Below are positions 1 through 9,303 of a stretch of DNA of 57,885 nucleotides, piece by piece. Within the stretch, counting starts at the first letter, position 1, and every line of letters begins with the position of its first letter. The stretch lies in NCBI GenBank assembly GCA_900542905.1, contig UQPF01000015.1, positions 1-57,885 of the forward strand, read 5' to 3'. The notes under the pieces are model-generated. The model did not search any database, had not been told where the DNA came from, and saw nothing but the letters and a program-made list of their open reading frames with translations. The stretch is from an uncultured Collinsella sp. (GTDB lineage Bacteria > Actinomycetota > Coriobacteriia > Coriobacteriales > Coriobacteriaceae). Position numbers and translations under genes: made by a program.

Positions 1-243
1 GTCTGCCCGGATGCGACACTGAATGTGTCCATCCTCGCAGTATCCGGTTCTCAAGGTGCACGCCTGGCGGCTGATCCGGTCCGACCGGGCCGCGCGGCAA
101 GGAGATATATTGCCAGACCGGAGGGGCCCCGGGGGCGGGAATCTGGGCGTACACATTTCCTACACATCCTGTGATCCGACTAACGTTTGCCAGCCGTTAA
201 CTACCGCTCGCCGAGCATCTCTTTATATAAGGCAGTCTCATGG
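1..243. other. intergenic left edge, no gene recognised
   Basis: No credible reading frame is visible. The open frame starting near 23 has a composition unlike coding sequence here, and I see no tRNA or other RNA. A GC-rich patch around 110-150 contains nested palindromic runs (CCAGA...TCTGG around a GGGGCCCC core) that could fold, but nothing ties it to a function. The stop codon of the phosphohexomutase begins at 244. Confidence 0.4.
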
Positions 244-1644
244 TTAAAGCGGATACGTCCCCCTAGCTAAAGCACAGCCAGCATCGAGCAACTCATCACG
301 TTCTTCCACCGAGAACCCCTCGGCGTAGACGCGCACCACTGGTTCGGTCCCGCTAGGACGGACCAGCAGCCACGTGTCATCCTCGAATGCCAAACGCAAG
401 CCATCCATATGACTAACGTTTTGCGGCACCTTGCCACAAATCGACTTGGGGTTTACGCCCGGCAGCAGGGTTCGTAACGTTTCGGCATCTTCGGCCTCAA
501 GGCGCAAATCCCGTCGACCGTAACTCGTCTTACCAAAACTATCCTCGAGTTGGTCGACCAGAACGCCCAAAGGCGCGTCCGTCTTTGCCATAAGCTCACA
601 CAGAATCAGACAGGCGAGGATTCCATCGCGCTCGGGCATATGCGCGGCGATGCCGATACCACCGGCTTCTTCACCGCCTATGAGGACGCCGCCCTTCTTC
701 ATCTCTGCCGCTATATATTTGAAACCGACTGGTTTGACGGTCACGCGGCAGCCAAGCGCCTCGGCAATGCGACGCACGAGCGTCGAACACGAAAGATTGA
801 CGACGACGCGCCCCTCCAAATTACGAAATTGAACCAAGTCGCCCAAAACGAGCGCCATGATCTGATGCGGATGTATATATCTGCCGCGCTCGTCAACCGC
901 GCCGATACGATCGGCGTCGCCGTCGGTCACCAGGCCGGCGCAAGCTCCGTCCTCGATAACCGCGCGCTCGCAAGTGTCCACCCAAGGCTCAACGGGGTCG
1001 GGGCAGATATCTTCTTGGTCAGACGCCTGCCCGGAGTGAATCTCGTGCACCTCAACGCCAAGCTCGCGTAGCAAGTCGGCCAGATAGCCCTGGGCTGCGC
1101 CGCCCATCGGATCGACAACCACGCGCAGGTGCGCGGCGCGGATGGCTTCGGCATCGACAAACGATGCCACCGCCTGCATATAGTCAGGAATGATATCCGC
1201 GGTGCGATATTGCCCCTCGATCCCCATTGGCTCGGGAGCCATAGTCTCTTCGAGCTCTTCGATGACATCCTGGTTGGCGGTCGAGCCGTCACCCATGCGA
1301 ATCTTGAGGCACAGATAGCCCTGCGGATGATGGGACCCCGTCACCATGAGCGCGCCGCACGCTTCACCGTCATAAGCCGCCGCCCACGTAAGGGCAGGGG
1401 TCGGGACAGGTCGCGAAGCGAGCACGGCGTCTAGCCCGTGCGCTGCTAGCACGCCCGCCGCAAGCTCAGCGAACTCGCGCGCCAGGGGCCGGGTGTCGAA
1501 CCCTATATATACCGTTTTGCCCGGATTGGTCTTTTGCCACAACTCGCCGACGGCATCGGCGATACGGGCAACGTTATCGGCAGTGAAGTCCTCATCGACG
1601 CGAGCGCGCCAACCGTCAGTTCCAAAATGAATTATCGCGCACAC
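244..1644 (-). CDS. phosphoglucomutase/phosphomannomutase family protein
   Basis: A 466-residue alpha-D-phosphohexomutase that interconverts hexose 1- and 6-phosphates through a phosphoserine, feeding cell-wall or glycogen sugar nucleotides. The N-terminus HFGTDGWRA is the family's opening motif. The active-site loop MVTGSHHP carries the phosphorylated Ser. The metal loop is DGDADR, the sugar loop GGEEAGGIG, and the C-terminal phosphate loop RPSGTEP. I place the start at GTG 1644, seven bases after a GAGGTG ribosome binding site; the upstream ATG at 1728 would add about 28 residues the family lacks. The substrate (glucose, mannose or glucosamine) is not decidable. It lies alone downstream of the methyltransferase terminator. 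Confidence 0.85.
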   Translation of the reverse strand: MCAIIHFGTDGWRARVDEDFTADNVARIADAVGELWQKTNPGKTVYIGFDTRPLAREFAELAAGVLAAHGLDAVLASRPVPTPALTWAAAYDGEACGALMVTGSHHPQGYLCLKIRMGDGSTANQDVIEELEETMAPEPMGIEGQYRTADIIPDYMQAVASFVDAEAIRAAHLRVVVDPMGGAAQGYLADLLRELGVEVHEIHSGQASDQEDICPDPVEPWVDTCERAVIEDGACAGLVTDGDADRIGAVDERGRYIHPHQIMALVLGDLVQFRNLEGRVVVNLSCSTLVRRIAEALGCRVTVKPVGFKYIAAEMKKGGVLIGGEEAGGIGIAAHMPERDGILACLILCELMAKTDAPLGVLVDQLEDSFGKTSYGRRDLRLEAEDAETLRTLLPGVNPKSICGKVPQNVSHMDGLRLAFEDDTWLLVRPSGTEPVVRVYAEGFSVEERDELLDAGCALARGTYPL

Positions 1645-1768
1645 GCGCAGACACCTCACAGTGTTTGGATCATGGTACGCATGGGGTATACCCGCAACAT
1701 GCACTCGGCAACCTGCCGGCACCAGCATTCACCATTTGGGCAAATGCTGCCGAGGACATGCAAGCAAT

Positions 1769-1801
1769 AAAAAAACCGCCCCGTATGGAGCGGTTTTGCC
1801 C
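1769..1801 (-). terminator. intrinsic terminator of the regulator-methyltransferase operon
   Basis: On the minus strand a hairpin with stem AAAACCGC / GCGGTTTT around the loop region TCCATACGGG is followed by further T residues. It begins directly after the methyltransferase stop codon and separates it from the phosphohexomutase. Confidence 0.8.
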
Positions 1802-1802
1802 T

Positions 1803-2696
1803 TTATATATCGAGCGCCTCGGCCATCGCGGCCGTAGTGATTGCCGTGGTTCCACAGCAACTGCCCACCATTGCGGCACCGGCATGTCTCCATTCGATGC
1901 ATGCGCGCGCGAAAGCTTCGGGGTTCTCGTGCCATACGGGGCCATCCTGAGTCTGGACCGGATCGCCTACGTTGGGACGCACCGTGACGGGAGTAGTCGC
2001 CGATGCAACCATCCTGGGCACCGCCGCGTTCGCGGCCGCAAGCGAACAGCAATTAACACCAACCGAGTTTGCGCCGTGTTTTTCGGCGTACAAAACGGCC
2101 GCCTCGATGTTGAGGCCATCGCCCAACAGGTCGCCTTTATCGTCAACGACAAAACTCACCAGAACAGGCATGCCGTCGGCGGCATCTCGGGCGCCGGCAA
2201 GCATGGGCTGCAAATTACGGATAGACGTCACCGTCTCGATCAGCAGACCGTCAACGCCGGCATTGAGCAAGGCGTGCGCCTGTTCGCGCGCAATGCCTCG
2301 GATTTCACGATACTCGGCAGAGTCCTCGGCAAACCACTCAATACCGATCGGGCCCATCGAGCCCAGCAGCAGTTGCGGGTGCGCCTGGCGAGCATCGTCG
2401 ACGGCCCCGCGATTGACCTCCGCCACGGACGGCGCAATCTGGTCGTGCTTGAGGGCATAGCTTGATGCCTGAAAGGTGTTGGTAATGAGCACCTGCGCGC
2501 CGGCAGCGACATACAAGCGATGGATACGAGAAACGGTCTGCGGCTCTGCCAGATTCCAAAACGCCGGTGGAATGTCGGCGGCATCGTACTCACTCAACAG
2601 AACACTGCCCATGGGGCCCTGCGCCAACAAGGTCTCGCTCGACAAGCGGCGCGCAAGTTCCTCGGCACCAAAGCGGTTGTAATAACTCGTATCCAT
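1803..2696 (-). CDS. mmuM: homocysteine S-methyltransferase family protein
   Basis: A 297-residue zinc-dependent methyltransferase of the homocysteine S-methyltransferase family, which moves a methyl group from S-methylmethionine or SAM to homocysteine to give methionine. The N-terminal barrel strand LAQGPMGSVLL, the internal VGVNCCS (first zinc Cys) and the C-terminal GSCCGTT (zinc Cys pair) are visible. The length fits the stand-alone MmuM/YagD type rather than the MetH domain. It starts ten bases after the stop codon of the DtxR-type regulator, so the two are co-transcribed. The methyl donor cannot be told from sequence. Confidence 0.85.
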   Translation of the reverse strand: MDTSYYNRFGAEELARRLSSETLLAQGPMGSVLLSEYDAADIPPAFWNLAEPQTVSRIHRLYVAAGAQVLITNTFQASSYALKHDQIAPSVAEVNRGAVDDARQAHPQLLLGSMGPIGIEWFAEDSAEYREIRGIAREQAHALLNAGVDGLLIETVTSIRNLQPMLAGARDAADGMPVLVSFVVDDKGDLLGDGLNIEAAVLYAEKHGANSVGVNCCSLAAANAAVPRMVASATTPVTVRPNVGDPVQTQDGPVWHENPEAFARACIEWRHAGAAMVGSCCGTTAITTAAMAEALDI

Positions 2697-2706
2697 ATAT
2701 ATCCCG

Positions 2707-3129
2707 CTATTCCTCGACGCTGATTCCCTGCTTTTCGAGATAGGCGAGCCAGCGGTTCATCGTGTCCTCGGAAAGCGCATGCTCCATCATGCAGGCCTCG
2801 GAATCGGCTCGCTCAAATTCGACACCGAGCTCCTGAACCAAAAACGTGCGGATGAGGCGATGACGGTACCAGATAGCCGTACCAACCTCGCGGCCGCGAT
2901 CGGTCAGGACTACCTTGCCGTAGTGCGATTGCTCGACAAGTTCGGATGCCTTGAGCGCCGAAACCGCTTTATTGACCGATGCCTTGGAGACGCCAAGGCG
3001 CTGCGCGATGTCGACCGATCGCACGCCGTTGGTTTCCCCCTCTTCGCTTTCAATGCGAACCATGCACTCCAAGTAGTCTTCGTTCGCCACCGTCAGATGT
3101 AGTTCGCGCGAGCTATTTGTCGTATCCAT
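2707..3129 (-). CDS. DtxR/MntR-family metal-dependent transcriptional regulator
   Basis: A 140-residue metalloregulator. A winged helix (residues ~10-70, containing VDIAQRLGVSKASVNKAVSAL) is followed by the dimerisation helices. The metal ligands of DtxR proteins are visible: a Cys-x2-Glu-His set in SEACMMEHAL and an upstream His in WYRHRLIRTFL. There is no C-terminal SH3 domain, so it is of the short MntR type. I chose ATG 3129, where the encoded MDTTNSSRE begins; a start at 3150 is possible. The gene is divergent from peptidase T, and an 18-bp palindrome lies between the two starts. Mn or Fe homeostasis is the likely role, though no transporter is adjacent. Confidence 0.85.
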   Translation of the reverse strand: MDTTNSSRELHLTVANEDYLECMVRIESEEGETNGVRSVDIAQRLGVSKASVNKAVSALKASELVEQSHYGKVVLTDRGREVGTAIWYRHRLIRTFLVQELGVEFERADSEACMMEHALSEDTMNRWLAYLEKQGISVEE

Positions 3130-3183
3130 GATCTTCCGTCCCTTCTGCATTCAATGGCTGATTCTACCCCATCCAAGCGTCGT

Positions 3184-3201
3184 GGTATGCCGTGGCATAC
3201 C
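3184..3201. promoter_or_regulatory. palindromic candidate operator between DtxR-type regulator and pepT
   Basis: GGTATGCC-GT-GGCATACC is a perfect 8-bp inverted repeat with a 2-bp centre, placed between the two divergent starts. An extended -10-like TGCTAGAGT (3203-3211) follows it in the pepT direction. Size and symmetry fit a dimeric metalloregulator site. Assignment to the neighbouring regulator is inferred from position. Confidence 0.5.
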
Positions 3202-3249
3202 GTGCTAGAGTTCTTGTTGCACACGACGACCAAGATTGGAGCGGTCTTT

Positions 3250-4497
3250 ATGGAAAACACCACCACGAGCCCCGATGTCCTCGAGCGCTTTTTGCGCTAC
3301 GTCCAGATCAACACGCAGTCCGAGGATGCAAACTGCGACCAGGTACCCTCGAGCGCCGTTCAGTTTGACCTTGCCAACGTGCTGGCTGAAGAGCTGCGCG
3401 AGCTTGGTGCGGAAGATGCCTACGTGACCGAGCACGCCTATGTCTGCGCGCATATCCCCGCAAGTGCGGGCGCTGAGGACAAGCCCGCCCTGGGCCTGAT
3501 CGCTCATCTCGACACCACCGAAGTTGCACCGGGCGCCGGCGTGAAGCCGCATATCGTACACTACGAAGGCGGCGACCTGGTCTGCGGCACGGTTGACGGT
3601 AAGCCCGTTGCCATGGGTACCGCCAAGCTTCCCGCCCTGAATGACCTCGCGGGTGAGGACCTGGTCTGCAGCGATGGCACCACGCTGCTGGGCGCGGACG
3701 ACAAGGCAGGCGTCGCCGAGATCATGTCGCTTGTCGCGCGTATCGCTCAGGACCCTTCTCTGCCCCATCCCGCACTCGGCATTTGCTTCTGCCCTGACGA
3801 GGAGATCGGCCACGGAGCCGAGCTGTTGGATATCGATACCTTTGGCTGCAAGTACGCCTACACGATCGACGGCGGCCCCATCGGCGAGCTGGAGTGGGAG
3901 TGCTTTAACGCCGCCGAAGCGACCGTCTGCTTTGAGGGCCAGTCCATCCACCCGGGCGACGCTAAGGGCCGTATGGTCAACGCAGGCAATCTGTTCTGCG
4001 ACTTCAACGCGTTGCTCCCCTACGTGCAGCGCCCTGAGTATACGGAAGGCTACGAGGGCTTTTATCACCTTGAGGGTGTATCTGCGACCGTCGATCACGC
4101 CACAGCGCGCTATATCGTCCGCGACCATGACGCCGCCAAGTTCCAGCAGAAACTCGACCTTATTGATGCCGCTGCCTCGATGCTCAACCAGTGTCTGGGT
4201 GAGGAGCGCGTGACGGTCGAGATTAAGCAGCAGTATCGAAATATGGCCGAGATCGTTCGTGACTATCCCGAGCTTATTGATGTTGCCAAGGAAGCCTACC
4301 TTGCCTGCGGCGTTGAGCCCCAAGTGCTGCCGATCCGTGGCGGCACCGACGGCGCGCAGCTGTCGTTCCGCGGTCTGCCCTGCCCCAACCTTTCCACCGG
4401 CGGCTATTGCTACCACGGCGTCAACGAGTTCGTCCCGGTCAGTTCGCTCGTCAAGATGACCGACGTGCTCCAGGAGCTCGTCGCCCGCTTTGCATAA
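3250..4497 (+). CDS. pepT: peptidase T (tripeptide aminopeptidase)
   Basis: A 415-residue M20B metallopeptidase that removes N-terminal residues from tripeptides in the cytoplasm, close to the usual 405-410 length. Visible are the first metal motif LGLIAHLDT, the bridging-Asp region LLGADDKAG, the catalytic glutamates in PDEEIGHG, and the C-terminal RGGTDGAQLSFRGLPCPNLSTGG typical of PepT. The frame is open from 3154, but I start at ATG 3250 (MENTTT): it is preceded by GGAG and gives the family length. An intrinsic terminator follows 31 bases after the stop. Confidence 0.92.
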   Translation: MENTTTSPDVLERFLRYVQINTQSEDANCDQVPSSAVQFDLANVLAEELRELGAEDAYVTEHAYVCAHIPASAGAEDKPALGLIAHLDTTEVAPGAGVKPHIVHYEGGDLVCGTVDGKPVAMGTAKLPALNDLAGEDLVCSDGTTLLGADDKAGVAEIMSLVARIAQDPSLPHPALGICFCPDEEIGHGAELLDIDTFGCKYAYTIDGGPIGELEWECFNAAEATVCFEGQSIHPGDAKGRMVNAGNLFCDFNALLPYVQRPEYTEGYEGFYHLEGVSATVDHATARYIVRDHDAAKFQQKLDLIDAAASMLNQCLGEERVTVEIKQQYRNMAEIVRDYPELIDVAKEAYLACGVEPQVLPIRGGTDGAQLSFRGLPCPNLSTGGYCYHGVNEFVPVSSLVKMTDVLQELVARFA

Positions 4498-4527
4498 GCC
4501 TGGCTGCACAAGTCCAAAAGACGAATT

Positions 4528-4561
4528 GCCCCGTCCTCAACCAAGAACGGGGCGATTTTTT
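4528..4561 (+). terminator. intrinsic terminator of pepT
   Basis: Stem GCCCCGT / ACGGGGC with a 12-base loop, then GATTTTTTT. Confidence 0.85.
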
Positions 4562-4620
4562 TACTGCAACGAGAATAGGTTGACGCACGCCAGCCTCTTA
4601 ACGCAAGGAGTGTCCCAAAC

Positions 4621-4664
4621 TGCCGGCACAAAAGGAACGTCCCCAAGTGCCAAGTGTTCCGGCA
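4621..4664. repeat. GTCCCCAA-core stem element, copy A
   Basis: Inner arms GGCAC (4625-4629) and GTGCC (4647-4651) flank the core GGAACGTCCCCAA. An outer pair TGCCGG / CCGGCA (4621-4626, 4659-4664) encloses it. The same core with other arm sequences occurs near 20.24, 33.84 and 48.31 kb. It sits just upstream of copy 1 of the large structured element. Confidence 0.55.
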
Positions 4665-4681
4665 ACGCCGATGTTTTGGCA

Positions 4682-4832
4682 ACGACAGCGAGCGGGTCGC
4701 ATTTGAGACAAGGTGACGTGAAGCGAAAGGGCGCTGACCTTCTGGTCGCGCCCTTGAAGTTGAACGTCAGATTGTCCAAATGCGGCCCGCGCAGCGTCGA
4801 GTCGTTACGGCGTTTGGTAAAACGCCGTAACT
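4682..4832 (+). ncRNA. structured ~150-nt repeat element, copy 1
   Basis: P1 pairs 4692-4705 with 4777-4790 (GCGGGTCGCATTTG with CAAATGCGGCCCGC, one G-T wobble). P2 pairs TGACGT (4714-4719) with ACGTCA (4764-4769). P3 pairs AAGGGCGC (4727-4734) with GCGCCCTT (4748-4755), then a bulged T and GACC-TTCT-GGTC. A terminal hairpin GTTACGGCGTTT / AAACGCCGTAAC (4804-4831) abuts the stop codon of the convergent LCP gene. Unpaired sequence (ACAGCGA, AAGG, GTTGAAC, GCAGCGTCGAG) matches copies 2 and 3 while the stems differ. Whether it is an RNA or a DNA cruciform is unproven. The strand is chosen from the UUCG-like P3 loops. Confidence 0.6.
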
Positions 4833-6068
4833 CTAGTAGTTAGCTTCGTAGCCGTTGCCGTCGCCGGTGGGCTCTTCGTAGTAGTCCGAATCGCTTGAAT
4901 CGCTTGAGTCATCGGAATCGTCAGAGCTGACCGATGAGGTTGCGGTACCGTTTGCGTAATCGTCAGACGTGTTGTTGTTCAGGTCGCCAATCGTAGAGCT
5001 GGAACCATCGGAAAGACCCATGGTGTTGGGACCCTTGGGATCCTTGCCGGCATCGACGCGCCCCATCATTTCCTTGAGCTCGTCCTCGTAGACAAAGACG
5101 TAGCTCACACCGTCGATCATGGTGCTGTCGTCGGCGTACGAGGGCAGGTTGGCCGAGTAGATACCGTCGACATCCATACCGCGCATGGCGTTGACCGTAG
5201 CCACGATATCCTGAACGCTCATATCGGTTACGAGCATATCGGACAGCGAATTAACCAGGCCAAAGATCTTCGTGGCATCGAAGTTATTGAGAATCTGGTT
5301 GGCAAGGGCGCCAAGCACCTGGCGCTGGTGGCGCATGCGCGTGTAATCGCCGTCGGCATAGGTGTAGCGGCAGCGGGCATAGGTAAGGGCGGTGGCACCG
5401 TCCATATGCTGCTGGCCAGCGGTAATCTTAATATCCAGGTGCTCGGGGTCGTCAACATCATCGGTTGCGTTAATGTCGATACCGCCAACCGAATCAATCA
5501 GCGCCTGCATACCGTCGAAGCTGACCTCGGCATAGTGGGAAATCTGAACACCGCACAGCTCGTTGACCGCCTCGACCATGGCCTCGGCGCCGCCAACGGT
5601 ATGGCAGGCGTTGATCTTCATGGTCTCGCCCTTGTACTCGACCTTGGTGTCGCGCGGAACGGAAATGAGCGTCGCCTGCTTTTGCGTGGGGTCGATGCGT
5701 GCCAGGATAATCGAGTCGGCACGATACGTATCCTCGCCCGGACGGCCGTCGGTGCCAAGAAGCAGCACGTAGAACGGATCCTTTGCCTCATCGGTGTCAA
5801 CCAGAACCCGACGCAGATTGTCAGTAATGACATTAGAATCGCCGAGCTTGCCCATGATGGTGGCAAACCACAGGCCGGCAGCGGTAGTGGCACTCAGCAG
5901 CACGCCAAGCACGACAATGAGCGCGACGTGACGAATCGTGTGGCTACGACGACGTTGGCGAGCGCGCTCGGAATAGCGAGCCACGTTATCGCGACTGTAG
6001 ATCTTGGCCTGCGCACCAGTTGAGGGTCTTCGGGTGGTGGTATCCGCGAGGGGCTTTTTATTAAACAT
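4833..6068 (-). CDS. LytR-CpsA-Psr (LCP) family cell-wall polymer ligase
   Basis: A 411-residue membrane-anchored enzyme of the family that attaches teichoic acids or other polyprenyl-linked glycopolymers to peptidoglycan. It has a short basic cytoplasmic tail, one transmembrane helix (about 43-68, HVALIVVLGVLLSATTAAGL), then the LCP domain with LLLGTDGRPGEDTYRADSII, LISVPRDTKV and ALTYARCRYTYADGDYTRMR. Arg and Asp in these motifs bind the polyprenyl pyrophosphate. The tail (~365-411) is rich in Ser and Asp and probably disordered. ATG 6068 follows AGG at a spacing of six; a TTG at 6074 is less likely. It follows murA closely on the same strand. Confidence 0.88.
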   Translation of the reverse strand: MFNKKPLADTTTRRPSTGAQAKIYSRDNVARYSERARQRRRSHTIRHVALIVVLGVLLSATTAAGLWFATIMGKLGDSNVITDNLRRVLVDTDEAKDPFYVLLLGTDGRPGEDTYRADSIILARIDPTQKQATLISVPRDTKVEYKGETMKINACHTVGGAEAMVEAVNELCGVQISHYAEVSFDGMQALIDSVGGIDINATDDVDDPEHLDIKITAGQQHMDGATALTYARCRYTYADGDYTRMRHQRQVLGALANQILNNFDATKIFGLVNSLSDMLVTDMSVQDIVATVNAMRGMDVDGIYSANLPSYADDSTMIDGVSYVFVYEDELKEMMGRVDAGKDPKGPNTMGLSDGSSSTIGDLNNNTSDDYANGTATSSVSSDDSDDSSDSSDSDYYEEPTGDGNGYEANY

Positions 6069-6080
6069 AGGCAACCTGTA

Positions 6081-7364
6081 TTAGTAGATGACGGGATCGG
6101 GGACGGTAGCATGCTCGACATGCGCGCCGAGCGCCTGCAGCTTTTCGACAAACTGCTCGTAGCCGCGCTTGATGTGATGAATGGCCGAAACCTCGGTCGT
6201 CCCGTCGGCGATCAAGCCCGCTACGACGAGGGCCGCTCCGCCACGCAGATCGGGCGAGGTAACCTGTGCACCCGAGAAGCCCTTGACGCCATGAATCATG
6301 GCGTGATGGCTCTCGATACGAATGTCGGCACCCATGCGCACCAGCTCAGAGGCGAACATAAAGCGATTCTCGAAGATGTTTTCGGTAATAACGGAACTGC
6401 CATCGGCAAGGGCGGAGAGTACCATAATCTGCGCCTGCATGTCGGTCGGGAAACCGGGGAACGGAAGCGTCTGGATATCGACCGGCTTGATACGCTCGGC
6501 ACGGTTCACATGGACGCCGTCGTCGGTACGCTCGCAATCGATGCCCATAAGCTCCATCTTCTTGAGAACCATGCCCAAGTGAATGGGGCAAAAACCCGTG
6601 ACGTCAACACCGCGATCGTCGGCCATCAGCGCACCGGCGACGATAAAGGTACCGGCCTCGATGCGGTCGCCCACTACGCGATGGGTAACAGGATGCAGCT
6701 CTTCCACGCCCTCGATGGTCACGACGGGCGTACCGGCGCCAACAATCTTGGCGCCCATCTCGTTGAGCATGTTAGCGAGATCGACGATCTCGGGCTCGCG
6801 GGCGGCATTGTCGATAACCGTGGTACCCTGTGCGCGCACAGAGGCCATGATGAGGTTCTCGGTCGCACCGACGCTGGCGAACTCGAGCGTGACGGTGGTA
6901 CCGCGCAGACCTTGGGGCGCATTAGCGTTGATGTAACCGTGGGCGGTATCGAACTCAACGCCCAGGGCCTCAAGACCAAGAATGTGCATATCGATCTTGC
7001 GAGCACCCAGGTTGCAGCCGCCCGGCATGGCAATTTTGGCGCGATGGAAGCGACCCAGCAGGGGTCCCATGACGGCGGTGGAAGCACGCATCTTGGCAAC
7101 GAGCTCGTAGGGGGCCTCCCAAGAATCGACCTGAGAGGTATCAATCTCGAGCGTGTGCTCGTCGAGAACATCGATCGTAGCGCCCATGCCCTTGAGCACC
7201 TTGCCCATCACGTGGACATCGGAAATATCGGGCACGTTCTGCAGCGTCGTCTTGCCCGGCGCCAGAAGCGTTGCCGCCATGAGTTTGAGTGCGGAGTTCT
7301 TGGCGCCCGAAACGGGCACGGAGCCTCCGATGGCGTGGCCACCCTCAACGCGGATAATATCCAA
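6081..7364 (-). CDS. murA: UDP-N-acetylglucosamine 1-carboxyvinyltransferase
   Basis: A 427-residue enzyme of the EPSP-synthase fold that transfers enolpyruvate from PEP to UDP-GlcNAc, the first committed step of peptidoglycan synthesis. Visible are the N-terminal PVSGAKNSALK with the catalytic Lys/Asn, the loop MPGGCNLGARKIDMH with the Cys that is alkylated by fosfomycin, and the C-terminal DLRGGAALVVAGLIADG. The Cys is present, so classical fosfomycin sensitivity of the target is expected. The start is TTG at 7364, placed six bases after AAAGGG. It sits between the ATP synthase terminator and the LCP gene. Confidence 0.95.
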   Translation of the reverse strand: MDIIRVEGGHAIGGSVPVSGAKNSALKLMAATLLAPGKTTLQNVPDISDVHVMGKVLKGMGATIDVLDEHTLEIDTSQVDSWEAPYELVAKMRASTAVMGPLLGRFHRAKIAMPGGCNLGARKIDMHILGLEALGVEFDTAHGYINANAPQGLRGTTVTLEFASVGATENLIMASVRAQGTTVIDNAAREPEIVDLANMLNEMGAKIVGAGTPVVTIEGVEELHPVTHRVVGDRIEAGTFIVAGALMADDRGVDVTGFCPIHLGMVLKKMELMGIDCERTDDGVHVNRAERIKPVDIQTLPFPGFPTDMQAQIMVLSALADGSSVITENIFENRFMFASELVRMGADIRIESHHAMIHGVKGFSGAQVTSPDLRGGAALVVAGLIADGTTEVSAIHHIKRGYEQFVEKLQALGAHVEHATVPDPVIY

Positions 7365-7376
7365 GGTCTACCCTTT

Positions 7377-7414
7377 CAAAAAGCATGCCCGGGATGGCTG
7401 GGCCATCCCGGGCA
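7377..7414 (-). terminator. terminator of the ATP synthase operon
   Basis: On the minus strand ATGCCCGGGATGG / CCATCCCGGGCAT form a 13-bp stem, followed by GCTTTTTG. It lies between atpC and murA. Confidence 0.85.
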
Positions 7415-7452
7415 TGATGTGTTCGCAAATGGTCGAACGCTAAATCGTTTGA

Positions 7453-7845
7453 CTATTGGGCAAGCTTGAGCTTACACCATGCGATTTCATTATAGAGGTA
7501 GGCGCGGCGTGCATCATCCTCCGACAAATTACCCAGCTTCTCTTCAAAACCTTGAATATCAGCTTTAAGCTTGTCGGCATCGACGGTCGCCAAATCGCAA
7601 GCGCGCTCGGCGAGAACGGTCACGACATCGTCCGCAACCTGGACATAGCCGCCGGCCACGGCAAACGTGTGGTCGACAGTGCCCATGGCCTTATCGGAAA
7701 CGCGAACGTAACCGCGGTCGATCGTGCAGATCTCGCTGGAGTGAGCAGGCAGAACGCCAAACTCGCCATCCGTGGACGGAATCGACACAAACGCAGCGTC
7801 GCCCTCATAGGCGCAGCTCACGGGGCACACGATGCGGATACGCAT
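7453..7845 (-). CDS. atpC: F1Fo ATP synthase epsilon subunit
   Basis: A 130-residue epsilon subunit: an N-terminal beta-sandwich (VSCAYEGDAAFVSIPSTDGEFGVLPAHS, the family signature) and a C-terminal helical hairpin that regulates rotation. It is the last gene of the operon and starts three bases after the atpD stop. It is slightly short but complete. A terminator follows. Confidence 0.93.
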   Translation of the reverse strand: MRIRIVCPVSCAYEGDAAFVSIPSTDGEFGVLPAHSSEICTIDRGYVRVSDKAMGTVDHTFAVAGGYVQVADDVVTVLAERACDLATVDADKLKADIQGFEEKLGNLSEDDARRAYLYNEIAWCKLKLAQ

Positions 7846-7848
7846 AAC

Positions 7849-9302
<1,454 letters not shown>

Positions 9303-9303
<1 letters not shown>

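Noticed and set aside
1..243. tRNA or small RNA at the left edge
   Set aside because: No cloverleaf or T-loop consensus was found. The GC-rich fold near 110-150 has no supporting context.
4490..4843. 117-residue plus-strand frame after pepT
   Set aside because: It lies over the pepT terminator and the structured element, whose pairing explains the sequence better than coding does.
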